This document shows, one piece after another, positions 1-10,768 of a DNA stretch of 64,000 nt. The stretch is from Mytilisepta virgata. Lineage: Eukaryota; Mollusca; Bivalvia; Mytilida; Mytilidae. The translations under genes and the position numbers were made by a program. Location of the stretch: the NCBI GenBank assembly GCA_028015205.1, contig CM051511.1:34836001-34900000 (forward strand), written 5' to 3'. The stretch's first letter is position 1; each line of letters starts with the position of its first letter. The notes under the pieces are model-generated. The model was not told the origin of the DNA and did not search any database. It saw only the letters and a program-made list of their open reading frames with translations.

Positions 1-925
1 TCAGTAAGTTAATATCCTCGTACATCATACTTGAAAAAGTAAGCATTAAACATACATGAATTTCGAAATTGTAAACAAATTACTTAGGTTTGTATAGAAA
101 CAGCCTAGTATTGGGAAGACATATATATCAAGTGTATTTCAATCGGGATATTATACTCTACAGGGAGGTAAAACCATTCATAATTTGTGTTCGAGAAAAA
201 CATATTTCCGATGTAGATTGCTTTTATCAACCTGAAAGCAACGACCGCTTGCCAAAATGTTCTTAGATTTTGAAGATTGTCAAATATTCAAATGTAAAAA
301 GATGATGGAAAATTTGGAAAAAATGTCATGGACCCCATCCCCCAAATGAATAAATAAAAACATTCTATATCAATTTGTTTTCATACGAAAGTCTGGATTC
401 GCAGGTTGAGGTACGTAGTTCTGTGACTGTAAATTATCTGCATTGATTTATCTGACTCTGACACGTCTTTGAATCTGAGACGTTGCAGCAGTCGATACAT
501 GTCCCTTAACTTTACTATTGGATTCAAATATAAAAATCTACTAAATTTTTGATAGATTACATAGGAAAACAAAATACAGTTTCCTCAAACCAATAACGGT
601 ATGATATGTGCGTAGTAAAATTAGAGTATTCTGTTTTTGATGTGATTAATACATGTAATATGGCTGCGTTAACATAGTTGATAAGGTTTTACATCTGTAC
701 AAAATGGTATTATGATACAAACAATAAAAGCGAGTCACCGCAACATTTTCACTTTCTATTTAACTCATTGAGTTTTATTCTTTTAATAGACAGGTCGCGT
801 TAGATAAATGTAAGAACAAGTGTAAAAATGACACGGGGCATATGTTGGATTGACACAAAGTTCTTACTAGAAATCACGAAAAATGAAACACTTTAAAATG
901 AACTGCGATATAGATTATACTTCTA
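1..925. other. AT-rich intergenic stretch, no firm gene
   Basis: No splice-supported coding exon is recognised here. The only open stretch of note is on the minus strand at 381-572. It contains tyrosine motifs (YLNP, and YVPQ in a shifted frame) reminiscent of receptor tails, but nothing ties it to a gene. The remainder looks like unique or strongly decayed AT-rich sequence. Confidence 0.5.
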
Positions 926-1436
926 TATAACAATCCAAAGATACTAATATTAGATATAGTAAATTTATACTATGCTGTATACGACGCATTTCAAGGAGTT
1001 ACCTCTCATTAGCAGAATTAAAACCGAAACATGTGGAAGACCAAAAACCAAACTTATATTAAACAAGAAGTACTCAACCAAAAATACCGAAATAGGAAGC
1101 CAAATTTCAGCTAAGGAGATCTACCATGTGCAATACAAGGAATGAACCCTTAGTATTTCTATTATTTTTGAATTTTGCTAAATACTGGTAATTTCTGTAA
1201 CAAATCAATGAATAATCATGTCAGACAAGTCTGACGACTGGGTTGGCGAATACCTTCGGGGACCTAGGGTCCAACAGCAGAGGCATCAACCCAAAATAAC
1301 AATCCAAAGATACTAATATTAGATATAGTAAATTTATACTATGCTGTATACGAAGCATTTCAAGGAGTTACCTCTCATCAGCAGCATTTATCTGAAACAT
1401 TTGGAAGACCAAAAACCAATCCTATATTAAACAAGA
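926..1436 (+). repeat. ~370-bp repeat, two partial tandem copies
   Basis: A block starting with ataacaatccaaagatac begins near 927 and again near 1295, so the unit is about 369 bp. Between them lies a conserved core with cggggacc and gcagaggcatcaa. The same unit, also as a tandem pair, returns at 8.72-9.40 kb. It looks like a dispersed non-autonomous element. No coding capacity is visible. Confidence 0.8.
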
Positions 1437-1808
1437 TATTATATAAACAGGGGGTAATGAAAACGGAGATTTCACCACCTGTAAACCGTTTTGCGATAAC
1501 AAATATTGTGAATTGCGAATGAAAAATATATATCTGACTAGAACTAGAACTAACCACAAATACACAAAGAATATTTTTGGAAATACAAAAAGCAGTGGTT
1601 GTTTTCTAGTCATCGTGGCTTATTTCTTGAAAATGATAATATTATTGAGAACAATTTACCTAATGTTTTCTTTTGTACCGGATTGTCAAGGTCATTTGGA
1701 ACGCATCCAATCCTTTGATCGCACCTAAATAGAATAAATAAAGTAATGATTTTTTACTATTTATAATCGTATATGTCAAATATTTTGTGAAATTTGCAAC
1801 AAAAATAA

Positions 1809-1847
<39 letters not shown>

Positions 1848-2106
1848 AATTAAAATAAACACATTATATCATATCTCACGGTTTTCACAAGGCAATTTAT
1901 TGTAATTATCAACCGACTAAGCATGAAAAGGATAACGAATCATCTTATGATTCTATAAACCTTCTCTTTTGTAATTTTCAGATTCAGCCTCAGGTAAGTT
2001 ACATCAATTCTCTATCGACCGTAGATATGTGTTACCGAAATTTATAACATCTTACATGTGTAATGTTCCTCAAATCCTATTTATTTGTTAAATAGAAATG
2101 ATTACC
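1437..2106. other. intergenic, AT-rich, contains a tetranucleotide microsatellite
   Basis: No gene recognised. The region holds the (AAAT)n tract listed separately. The short open frame at 1513-1728 has no recognisable motif. Confidence 0.5.
1808..1849. repeat. (AAAT)n microsatellite
   Basis: About ten uninterrupted AAAT units, read directly from the sequence. Confidence 0.95.
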
Positions 2107-4790
2107 AAAACTAGAGGCCCCCGGGAGCCTGTATCACTCACCTGGACTATGTCCATCTTGACTGGCAGCCTAGAACATTGCTGTCAAGTTCCAACTGGTT
2201 CACTGGTTTCAAACAAGAAGATCTTGTTTATTCCCAATATGTCCAATGTTAAACTATGTTCGACTCAGGTGCCATCCTAGATGACGGGCGGGGCCATTGG
2301 ATACAAATCTGAAAGAAGACCACCTAAGGACCATTGCTGTCAAGTTTTGTTCCAATTGGCCAAGTGGTTACAGACAAGAAGATCTTGAATTAAAGTCTCA
2401 ATAAGGTCCTAAATAAAACTATGTTGGGCTTTGGCGGCCATCTTGCATGACTGGCGGGTAATTGGAAACATTTCTGAAAGAGGACCACCTAAGGACCATT
2501 GCTACCAAGTTTTGATCCAATTGGCCTAGTGGATTCAGACAAGAAGATCTTTAATTAAATTCCCCATAATGTCCTATGTTAAAATATGTTCGGCTCTGGC
2601 GGTCATCTTAGATGACGGGCGAGGTCGTTGGATATAAATCTGAAAGAGGACCGCCTGCCAATTTTGTTCCAATTGGGCAAGTGGTTTCAGATAAGAAGAT
2701 CTTTAATTAAATTCCCCATAAGGTCCTATGTGAAAATTTGTTCGGCTCTTGCGGCCATCTTGTATGACCTGCGGGGTCATTGGAAACAGTTCTAAAAGAA
2801 AACCACCCAAGGACCATTGCTCTAACGGTTTGTTCCAACTGGCCCAGTGATTTCAGACAAGAAGATCTTTAATTAAATGCTCCGTAAGGTCCTATGTTAA
2901 ACTATGTTCGGCTCTGACGGTCATCTTGGATGACGGGTGTGGTCATCGGATACAATTCTGAAACAGGACCACCTAAGGACCATTGCTGCATAATTTTGGT
3001 CCAATTAGCCAAGTGGTTTCAGACATGAAGATTTTAAAGTAAATTTCGAAAGGATCTAATGTTAAACTATGTTCGGCATTGGCGGCCATCTTGAATAATA
3101 GACAGGGTCATCGGATACAATTCTGAAAGATGACCCCCTAAGGACCATTGCTACCAAGTTTTGATCCAATTGGCCTAGTGGTTTTGGAGGAGAAGATCTT
3201 TAATTAAATTCCCCATAATGTCCTATGTTAAACTATGTTCGGCTCTGGCGGTCATCTTGGATGACGGGCGAATTCGTTGGATATAAATCTGAAAGAGGAC
3301 CGCCTAAGGACCATTGCTGCCAATGTTTGTTTCAATTGGGCAAGTGGTTTCAGATAAGAAGATCTTTAATTAAATTCCCCATAAGGTCCTATGTGAAATT
3401 TTGTTCGGCTCTTGCGGCCAACTTGGATGACGGGCAGGGTCATTGGGAACAGTTCTGAAAGAAAACCACCCAAGGACCATTGCTCTAACGTTTTGTTCCA
3501 ACTGGCCCAGTGATTTCAGACAAGAAGACCTTTAATTAAATGCTTCATAAGGTCCTATGTTAAACTATGTTCGGCTCCGACGGTCATATTGGATGACGGG
3601 TGGGGTCATTGGATACAATTCTGAAACAGGACCACCTAAGGACCATTGCTGCATAATTTTGGTCCAATTAGCCAAGTGGTTTCAGACATGAAGATTTTAA
3701 AGTAAATTTCCAAAGGATCTAATGTTAAACTATGTTCGGCATCGGCGGCCATCTTGAATAATAGGCAGGGTCATCGGATACAATTCTGAAAGATGACCCC
3801 TAAGCATAATTGCTACCAAGTTTTGATCCAATTGGCCGAGTGGTTTTGGAGGAGACGATCTTTAATTAAATTCCCCATAATGTCCTATGTTAAACTATGT
3901 TCGGCTATGGCGGTCATCTTGGATGACGGGCGAATTCGTTGGATATAAATCTGAAAGAGGACTGCCTAAGGACCATTGATGCCAATGTTTGTTCCAATTG
4001 GGCAAGTGGTTTCAGATAAGAAGTTCTTTAATTAAATTCCCCATAAGGTCCTATGTGAAATTTTGTTCGGCTCTTGCGGCCAACTTGGATGACGGGCGGG
4101 GTCATTGGAAACAATTCTGAAAGAAAACCACCCAAGGACCATTGCTCTAACGTTTTGTTCCAACTGGCCCAGTGATTTCAGACAAGAAGACCTTTAATTA
4201 AATGCTTCATAAGGTCCTATGTTAAACTATGTTCGGCTCCGACGGTCATATTGGATGACGGGTGGGGTCATTGGATACAATTCTGAAACAGGACCACCTA
4301 AGGACCATTGCTGCATAATTTTGGTCCAATTAGCCAAGTGGTTTCAGACATGAAGATTTTTAAGTAAATTTCCAAAGGATCTAATGTTAAACTATGTTCG
4401 GCATCGGCGGCCATCTTGAATAATAGGCAGGGTCATCGGATACAATTCTGAAAGATGACCCCCTAAGGACCATTGCTACCAAGTTTTGATCCAATTGGCC
4501 TAGTGGTTTTGGAGGAGAAGATCTTTAATTAAATTCCCCATAATGTCCTATGTTAAACTATGTTCGGCTCTGGCGGTCATCTTGGATGACGGGCGAGGTC
4601 GTTGGATATAAATCTGAAAGAGGACCGCCTAAGGACCATCGCTGCCAATTTTTGTCCCAATTAAGCAAGTGGTTTCAGATAAGAAGATCTTTAATTAAAT
4701 TCCCCATAAGGTCCTATGTGAAATTTTGTTCGGCTTTTGCGGCCATCTTGGATAAAGGGCGGGGTCATTGGAAACAAACATTTTTCTGGT
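2107..4790 (-). repeat. higher-order satellite (four ~152-166 bp monomers per ~650-663 bp unit)
   Basis: The anchor gatctttaattaaattcccc recurs at about 2546, 3195, 3857 and 4520, a period of 649-663 bp. Within each unit, diverged monomers start about every 152-166 bp (for example 2546, 2698, 2864, 3030, 3195). All share accattgct, aagtggtttcaga, ctatgttcggc and gcggccatctt. The left end (ctagaggcccccgggagcctg) is the reverse complement of the right ends of the plus-strand copies at 22.96 and 53.99 kb, so this array belongs to the same element family, inverted. Open frames in it (for example 3225-3458 and 4550-4930) are by-products of the repeat. Confidence 0.9.
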
Positions 4791-5606
4791 TTTTGCCTTT
4801 TGTCGTTTTTATTTTAATATCTCCTACAATAATTTTGACTATTGTTCCAACTTTTTACTTCTTTGCTTATGCTTTATTAATTTTTAATATTATACTTTTA
4901 ACCTTTTGTCTCTTTATTTGTCTATATTAAAGAAACCGGTCCATATAATGTTACATGGACCGGTAGGCGGGGCTTAATTATTATATGGGCTGGTGGGCGT
5001 AACTTAATTATTACGACATTCAGTGCAATGAACTAATACCTAAATATAAGTGTGCAGATCTATCTAGATCTGGACATCACTACTGACAAATAAATAAAAT
5101 ACTTACTTTTAAGACAAAATCATCCATTTATATTTCACATAATTAACATAATTAATTTCATTTAAGACGGTCTTTCTTTTGCTTGAACTTACTGGGAGTC
5201 TATTTTACATTTGTCTTATTTGCACGAGTACATGTATGTAGTCATTTTTCGAAGTTGTATGTAAACTAAATAATATTTGCCACTGAATGTTAAGAAATCA
5301 ATCCATGAAATCAGCATTGTAGTCAGATCAATATTTTGGCTTTTTTCATTATCACTATGATTATGGCTTTACCAAACATCATGGCGAAAAAAAGATAGTC
5401 TACGTTGTTGCGGCACGAGATACATTGAAACAATAAAAAAAATTGAGTTGGAAAGCTTGATTATTTTGTCATTCGTATGTGTGTTCTGGGTTTGCTTTCA
5501 GTAAGTACAAGGATTTATTGTTTATACTACGACTGTGTGTCCGTGTCACTTTAAATTATTGCTGAGATGTCTGTTTTTATAATTGGTTAATGGATTTATT
5601 TTTAAA
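4791..5606. other. intergenic, no gene seen; short palindrome inside
   Basis: AT-rich sequence directly after the satellite. It contains a 10-bp perfect inverted repeat (listed separately) and ggcggggcttaattatta / gggcgtaacttaattatta direct copies. No coding exon recognised. Confidence 0.5.
4935..4964. repeat. short perfect inverted repeat
   Basis: ACCGGTCCAT at 4935-4944 is matched by ATGGACCGGT at 4955-4964 with a 10-nt loop. It is followed by two direct copies of a GGGCG...TTAATTATTA motif. It could be the end of a mobile element; the function is unknown. Confidence 0.7.
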
Positions 5607-7400
5607 CCCCCGCTTTTGAAAAAAAGCGGGGTATATAGTATTAAAAAAACTAAGTATGTTGCCAAACAGCTCATGCGACAATAGATAACAAGAAAAATAA
5701 ATGGAAATGGTGAGCTGTCAAAAGGGGCGTAAAACGACTAAAATGTATGAAATACACAAAACGAACAAAAACAAATATAAAATCGTAAAACAACAACAAC
5801 AAACTAAAAAGTTAAAAATACTCAACGTTACGACCAATATGGTCTTGATCACGAGTTTATATTTGGTTTTGTTCGACTTGTGTATTTCATACATTTTAGT
5901 CGTTTTACGCCCTTTTTGACATCTCAACATTTCCATTTATTTTTCTTGTTATCTATATAGTATTCGTTGTGTCCGTCCGTCCGTTCATCCGTTCGTCCGT
6001 CCGTCCGTTCGTCCGACCTTTGTATCCGCAACTCCTCCTAAACTACTGAATGGAATTTGATGAAATATTCAGAGAATCTTTATTACATGATACAATAGTG
6101 CACCTCCTATTTTAGATTTTGATCTGATAAATATTTGGGGTTATCCATACCAAAACATGGACTTTGACTTTCACTGTGATAGGGGTACCATGATGCGATC
6201 CGCAACTCCTCCTAAACCACTGGATGGAATTTGATGAAACTTTCAGAGGATCTTTATTTTATGATACCATAGTGCACCTCCTATTTTAGATTTTGATCTG
6301 GCCAACATTTGGAGTTTCCCATAGGAAAACATGGATTTTGACATTCACTGTGATAGGGGGTACCATGATGACATCCTCAACTCCTCCTAAACCACTTAAT
6401 TGAATTTGATGAAACTTTCAGAGGATCTTTATTACGTCATGATGATGTAGTGCACCTCCTAATTTATATTTTGATTTGACCGCGACATTTGGGGTTTACC
6501 ATAGAAAAACATGGACTTTGACTTTCAATGTGATAGGGGGTACCATGATGCCATCCGCAACTCCTCCTAAACCACTTAATTGAATTTGATGAAACTTTCA
6601 GAAGATCTTTATTACATGATGCTGTAGCGCACCTCCTATTTTAGATTTTGATCTGACCAACATTTGGGGTTTCCCATAGAAAAACATAGACTTTGACTTT
6701 CAATGTGATAGGAATACCATGATGCCATCCGCAACTCCTCCTAAACCACTGTATGTAATTTAATGAAACTTTCAGAGGATCTTTATTACAGGATGCCATA
6801 GTGCACCTCTTATTTTAGATTTTGATCTGATGAATATTTGGGGTTACTCATACCAAAACATGGACTTTACATTCATTGTGACAGGAGTACCATGATGCCA
6901 TCCGCAACTCCTCCTAAACCACTGAATGGACTTTTATGAAACTTTCAGAGGATCTTTATTACATGATACTGTAGTGCACCTCCTATTTTAGATTTTGATC
7001 TGATTAATATTTGGGGTTACCCATACCAAAACATGGACTTTGACTTTCATTGTGATAGGGGTACCATCATGCCATCCGCAACTCCTCCTAAACCATTGGA
7101 TGGAATGTGATGAAACGTTCAGAGGATCTTTATTACATGATGCTGTAGTGCACCTCCTATCTTAGATTTTGATCTGACCAACATTTGGGGTTTCCCATAC
7201 CAACACATGGACTTTGCCATACATTGTAATAGGGGGTTCCAGTATACCATCTGCAAATCCTCCTAAACCACTGAATGGAATCTGACGAAACTCATCTCAC
7301 TGCTGTTGGAGTTTTCCTATCCAAAATATTGACATTTCCTTTCATGTATCTTATGTATTCACCCACATCACGAATAGAACTTGCTGGAATATTCTCCTAA
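5607..7400 (+). repeat. 174-bp tandem satellite headed by a GC hairpin
   Basis: Copies of atccgcaactcctcctaaac start near 6024, 6198, 6373, 6553, 6727, 6900, 7074 and (diverged) 7249, giving spacings of 173-180 bp. The block is headed by a hairpin (CCCCCGCTTTT at 5607-5617 with AAAAGCGGGG at 5622-5631) and, after an insertion, by a run of gtccgtccgttcg. The last copies decay toward 7.4 kb. No coding function. Confidence 0.9.
5632..5964. mobile_element. fold-back (long inverted repeat) insertion inside the satellite
   Basis: Two ~105-bp arms are near-perfect inverted copies: about 5683-5790 (agataacaagaaaaataaat...) and 5846-5953 (...atttatttttcttgttatct). The spacer between them is about 55 bp. 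The 11-bp sequence tatatagtatt occurs at both outer edges (5632-5642 and 5954-5964), as expected for a target-site duplication. Removing one copy plus the insert restores an uninterrupted satellite head (gcggggtatatagtattcg). About 40 bp between the left duplication and the left arm are not part of the fold-back. The two overlapping 72-residue frames on opposite strands are a product of the symmetry, not genes. Confidence 0.8.
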
Positions 7401-7464
7401 TGGATCATGTGACATCTTCAGTTCATTTTTACTGTTTGTCTTTTTATGTTTTTAGTTGACTTTT

Positions 7465-8620
7465 TAGCTCACCTGGCCAAAGGCCGTGTGAGCTTTTATC
7501 ATTACTTGGCGTCTGTCGTCCATTAACTTTTCACATTTTAATCTTCTCCCCTGAAACCACTGGGCCAAATTTAATTAAATTTTGCATGAAGCATCTATGT
7601 AAGGTCCTTTATAAAGATTGCTCATTTCGTCTCGATCGGACAACAAAAACATTGCTGCCATGGGCAATTGTTGTTTCTGATTGGCTGAGTTTTCAAAAAT
7701 CTTCTCCTCTGAAACTGCTGGGCCAAATGAAACAAAACTTGACAGGAAGCATTTATAGGAGGTCCTTTATAAAGTTCCTCATTTCGTCCTGATCGGACTT
7801 CAAATATGGCGGCCATGGGCAGTTCTTGTTTCTGATTGGTTGATATACAAAAATCTTCTTCTCTGAAATCGCTTGGCCAAATGGAACGAAACTTGACAAC
7901 AAGCATATATAGGAGATTCTTTATAGTTTCCTCATTTGGTTTCGATCGTGCAAAAACATGGCCACCATAGTCAATTCTTATTTCTCATTGGTTGATTAAA
8001 AAAAGTTGTTTTTCTCTTGGACTGCTTGGCCAAATGGAACGAATCTTAACAGGAATCATCTATGGGAAGTTCTTCACAAAATTTCATTATTTCATTCCGA
8101 TCGGAGTACATATATGGTCACAGTTGGCAGTTCTTGTTTCGGATTGGCTAATATGAAAGAATCATCTCCTCTCAAATCGCTTGCCCAAATGGAACAAAAC
8201 CTGACAGGAAGCATATATGGGAGGTCCTTTATAAAGTTTCCTCATTTTGTCCCGATCGGAATACAAATATGGTCGCCATGAGCAGTTCTTGTTTCTGATT
8301 GGCTGATATAAAAGAAATCTTCCCTTCTGAAGTCGCTTGGCCAAATGGAACGAAACTTAACAGAAAGCATCTAATTTGGAGGTTCTTTACAAATTTTCCT
8401 CATTTCGTCCTGAACAGGAAACAACATGGCCGTCATGGGCAGTTCTTGTCTTTTATCGGTTGATAATCTTCTCCTTTAATATCGCTTGACCAAAGGGAAC
8501 GAGACTTGACAGGAAGCATCTATTGGAGGTTTTTTACAAAGTTTCCTAATTATGTCCAGATCAGCCGACAACATGGTCGCCATGGGCAATTCTTGTTTCT
8601 AATTATAACATATTAACTGG
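7465..8620 (+). repeat. ~153-bp tandem repeat array
   Basis: Starts with ttttagctcacctggccaaa. About seven units follow, marked by cagttcttgtttctgattgg near 7669, 7822, 7975, 8130, 8281, 8440 and 8586. Units contain gccaaatggaacgaaactt and atggccgccat-like segments. The head resembles the TTTTAGCTCACCTGACC heads at 21.98 and 52.19 kb, so it is a related element family with a different monomer. Overlapping open frames here are not genes. Confidence 0.9.
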
Positions 8621-8719
8621 TTACCCAATTATCGTGTGCTGGTCCCGTTCATGCCAGGCATTTATCGTACTTCAATAACTCTGTATTGATTACAGCACGT
8701 AGTCCTCGTTTTCACTTTA

Positions 8720-9405
8720 AAAATAACAATCCAAAGATACTAATATTAGATATAGTAAATTTATACTATGCTGTAAACGACGCATTTCAAGGAGTTACCT
8801 CTCTTCAGCAGCATTAAAACCGAAACATTTGGAAGACCAAAAACTAAACTTATTTTAAAACAAGTACTCATCACCAAAAATACCGAAAAAGAAGCCAAAT
8901 GTCAGCTAAGGAGATCTACCATGTGCAATACAAGGAATGAACCCTTAGTAATTCTACTATTTTTGAACTTTGCTAAATACTGGTAATTTCTATAGCAAAT
9001 CAATGAATAATCATGTCAGACAATTCTGACGACTGGGTTGCCGAATACCCGCGGGGACCTAAGGTCCACCATGCAGAGGCATCGTTCCAGGAGTTTCAAA
9101 ATAACAATCCAAAGATACTAATATTAGATATAGTACATTTATACTATGCTGTATACGACGCATTTCAAGGAGTTATCTCTCTTCAGCAGCATTAAAACCG
9201 AAACATTTGGAAGACCAAAAACTAAACTTATTTTAAAACAAGAAGTACTCATAACCAAAAATACTGAAATAGGAGGCCAAATTTCAGCTAAGGAGATCTA
9301 CCATGTGCAATACCAGGAATAACCCTTAGTAATTCTATTATTTTTGAATTTTGCTAAATACTGGTAATTTCTATAACAAATCAATGAATAATCATGTCAG
9401 ACAAC
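8720..9405 (+). repeat. ~370-bp repeat, two tandem copies
   Basis: Second locus of the unit seen at 926-1436. aataacaatccaaagatac begins near 8722 and near 9098, with the gcagaggcatc core between them and the caatgaataatcatgtcagac tail after each. The spacing of about 375 bp matches the first locus. Confidence 0.85.
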
Positions 9406-10659
9406 TTTTCATTTGAAATATGTAGTAACATTTCACATGGATTATAATTCTAAGATATGAAATTGTGACAATAATTAATAATATGAAATGTATCACCAAT
9501 TTATACAAACTCGCAAAAATACATAATTACACGTGATGAAGGGTTATGGTGCAAGTTTTTTTTTAAGCCACAAGAAAAGCGATTTTCTTTTTGGTGAAAT
9601 TTATTTGAGTTTTATCTAAAGTAAATTTACATGTAAAGAAATTTGTTCTCCGCAATTAACATGCTGTGTGTTTCAGGTAATTATAACTCATTTATATTGT
9701 ACCTTGACTGTCCGGATGTTTATTGTTCTAACCCTTAATTAAGGTATACTGGTACATTGTATGTATAGAGGTAAACCGTTTGCTGACCAAACACAGCGTG
9801 ATTTCATTTTTAACGCTACATTTTTGATAATTAATGCAGCCTTTTAATAAAGTGGTGTGTGTGTGTAAGGGGGGACCCCAAAGAATGCGGAGATGAAATA
9901 TAATTTCAAATTTCAGATAAGTAACATTTTAATTTATTTTTTATTAATAATTTATCTTTTTGGTATTTATATATTGTTAACATTTGACATATTTTATAAT
10001 TAATTCTATTTACTCGTATGAACGATATTTACTTTGTTATGATAAGCTAAAAGCTGATTGGGATGGGCTCCATCTTGAATAATTTCTCAACAATCGTAAA
10101 AAAAATAACACAATTCAACCTTATTTTGAAGCAAGAAAAATGGGACCCGAAATGAGTTGGTCTTCATAATTATATTATAACATATACTAAATTTATTTTG
10201 TAGGGTTGGACGGTATTATATCAAAAATAAATCATCGAAATTATTTTTCGAAAATGAGTCCTTATCAAAATTCACGTATGTGGTATGTATTTATTAGGCG
10301 TTAAACACGAAAAATACAAATGCGATTTGAAGCCAAAAATGTATGCCCTGGACTTAATTAAAGTACATATCGAATACGACCAAGTGATTATCTATACAAT
10401 GAGGGGTTGGGTGGTGTCAAACACACGATAACAAATACGTTATGGGCATTGAATTAACAATTCCCATTAATTTGTATTGATAAATCCACAGCCATTATTT
10501 GACACCTATGTACTACCAGAGGTCACATGATGACCGAGATAGCTGGATATGGGAAATGTTTCTATAATATATAAACATGTAATCTAGATTTTGAAATGAC
10601 TTCTAGAATCATACATTTGTTCTTGCTTTTGTAAAGAGATTGCATGAATTGATTGTTAC
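9406..10659. other. 3' side of gene D; no further exon recognised
   Basis: Gene D runs leftward, so exons 4 onward would be expected at or left of this stretch. I could not find a match to the linker, stalk or tail exons of gene C here. Sequence is AT-rich with a short GT run near 9857. Confidence 0.5.
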
Positions 10660-10768
10660 CTTTGGTCAGAGGAGCAACTGCATGTAAAGACACATTTTTT
10701 TCCATATCGATTTGTTTCACATGGCTGGCAATTTATTCCGTTTTTTGAAATCGTTCCATTTTCACACT
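10660..10768 (-). CDS. gene D exon 3, EGF-like module
   Basis: 109 nt between an AG acceptor and a GTAACA donor. It encodes a six-plus cysteine module (ECENGT...CQPC...RYGKKC...TCSC) aligning residue by residue with gene C exon 3. Entry phase is 1 and exit phase is 2. Confidence 0.75.

Noticed and set aside
4550..4930. 126-codon plus-strand open frame
   Set aside because: Its first half is satellite monomer sequence that is also open at 3225-3458, and the end is low-complexity hydrophobic AT-rich sequence.
5701..5936. Two 72-residue frames on opposite strands with similar proteins
   Set aside because: They mirror each other because the DNA is a long inverted repeat.
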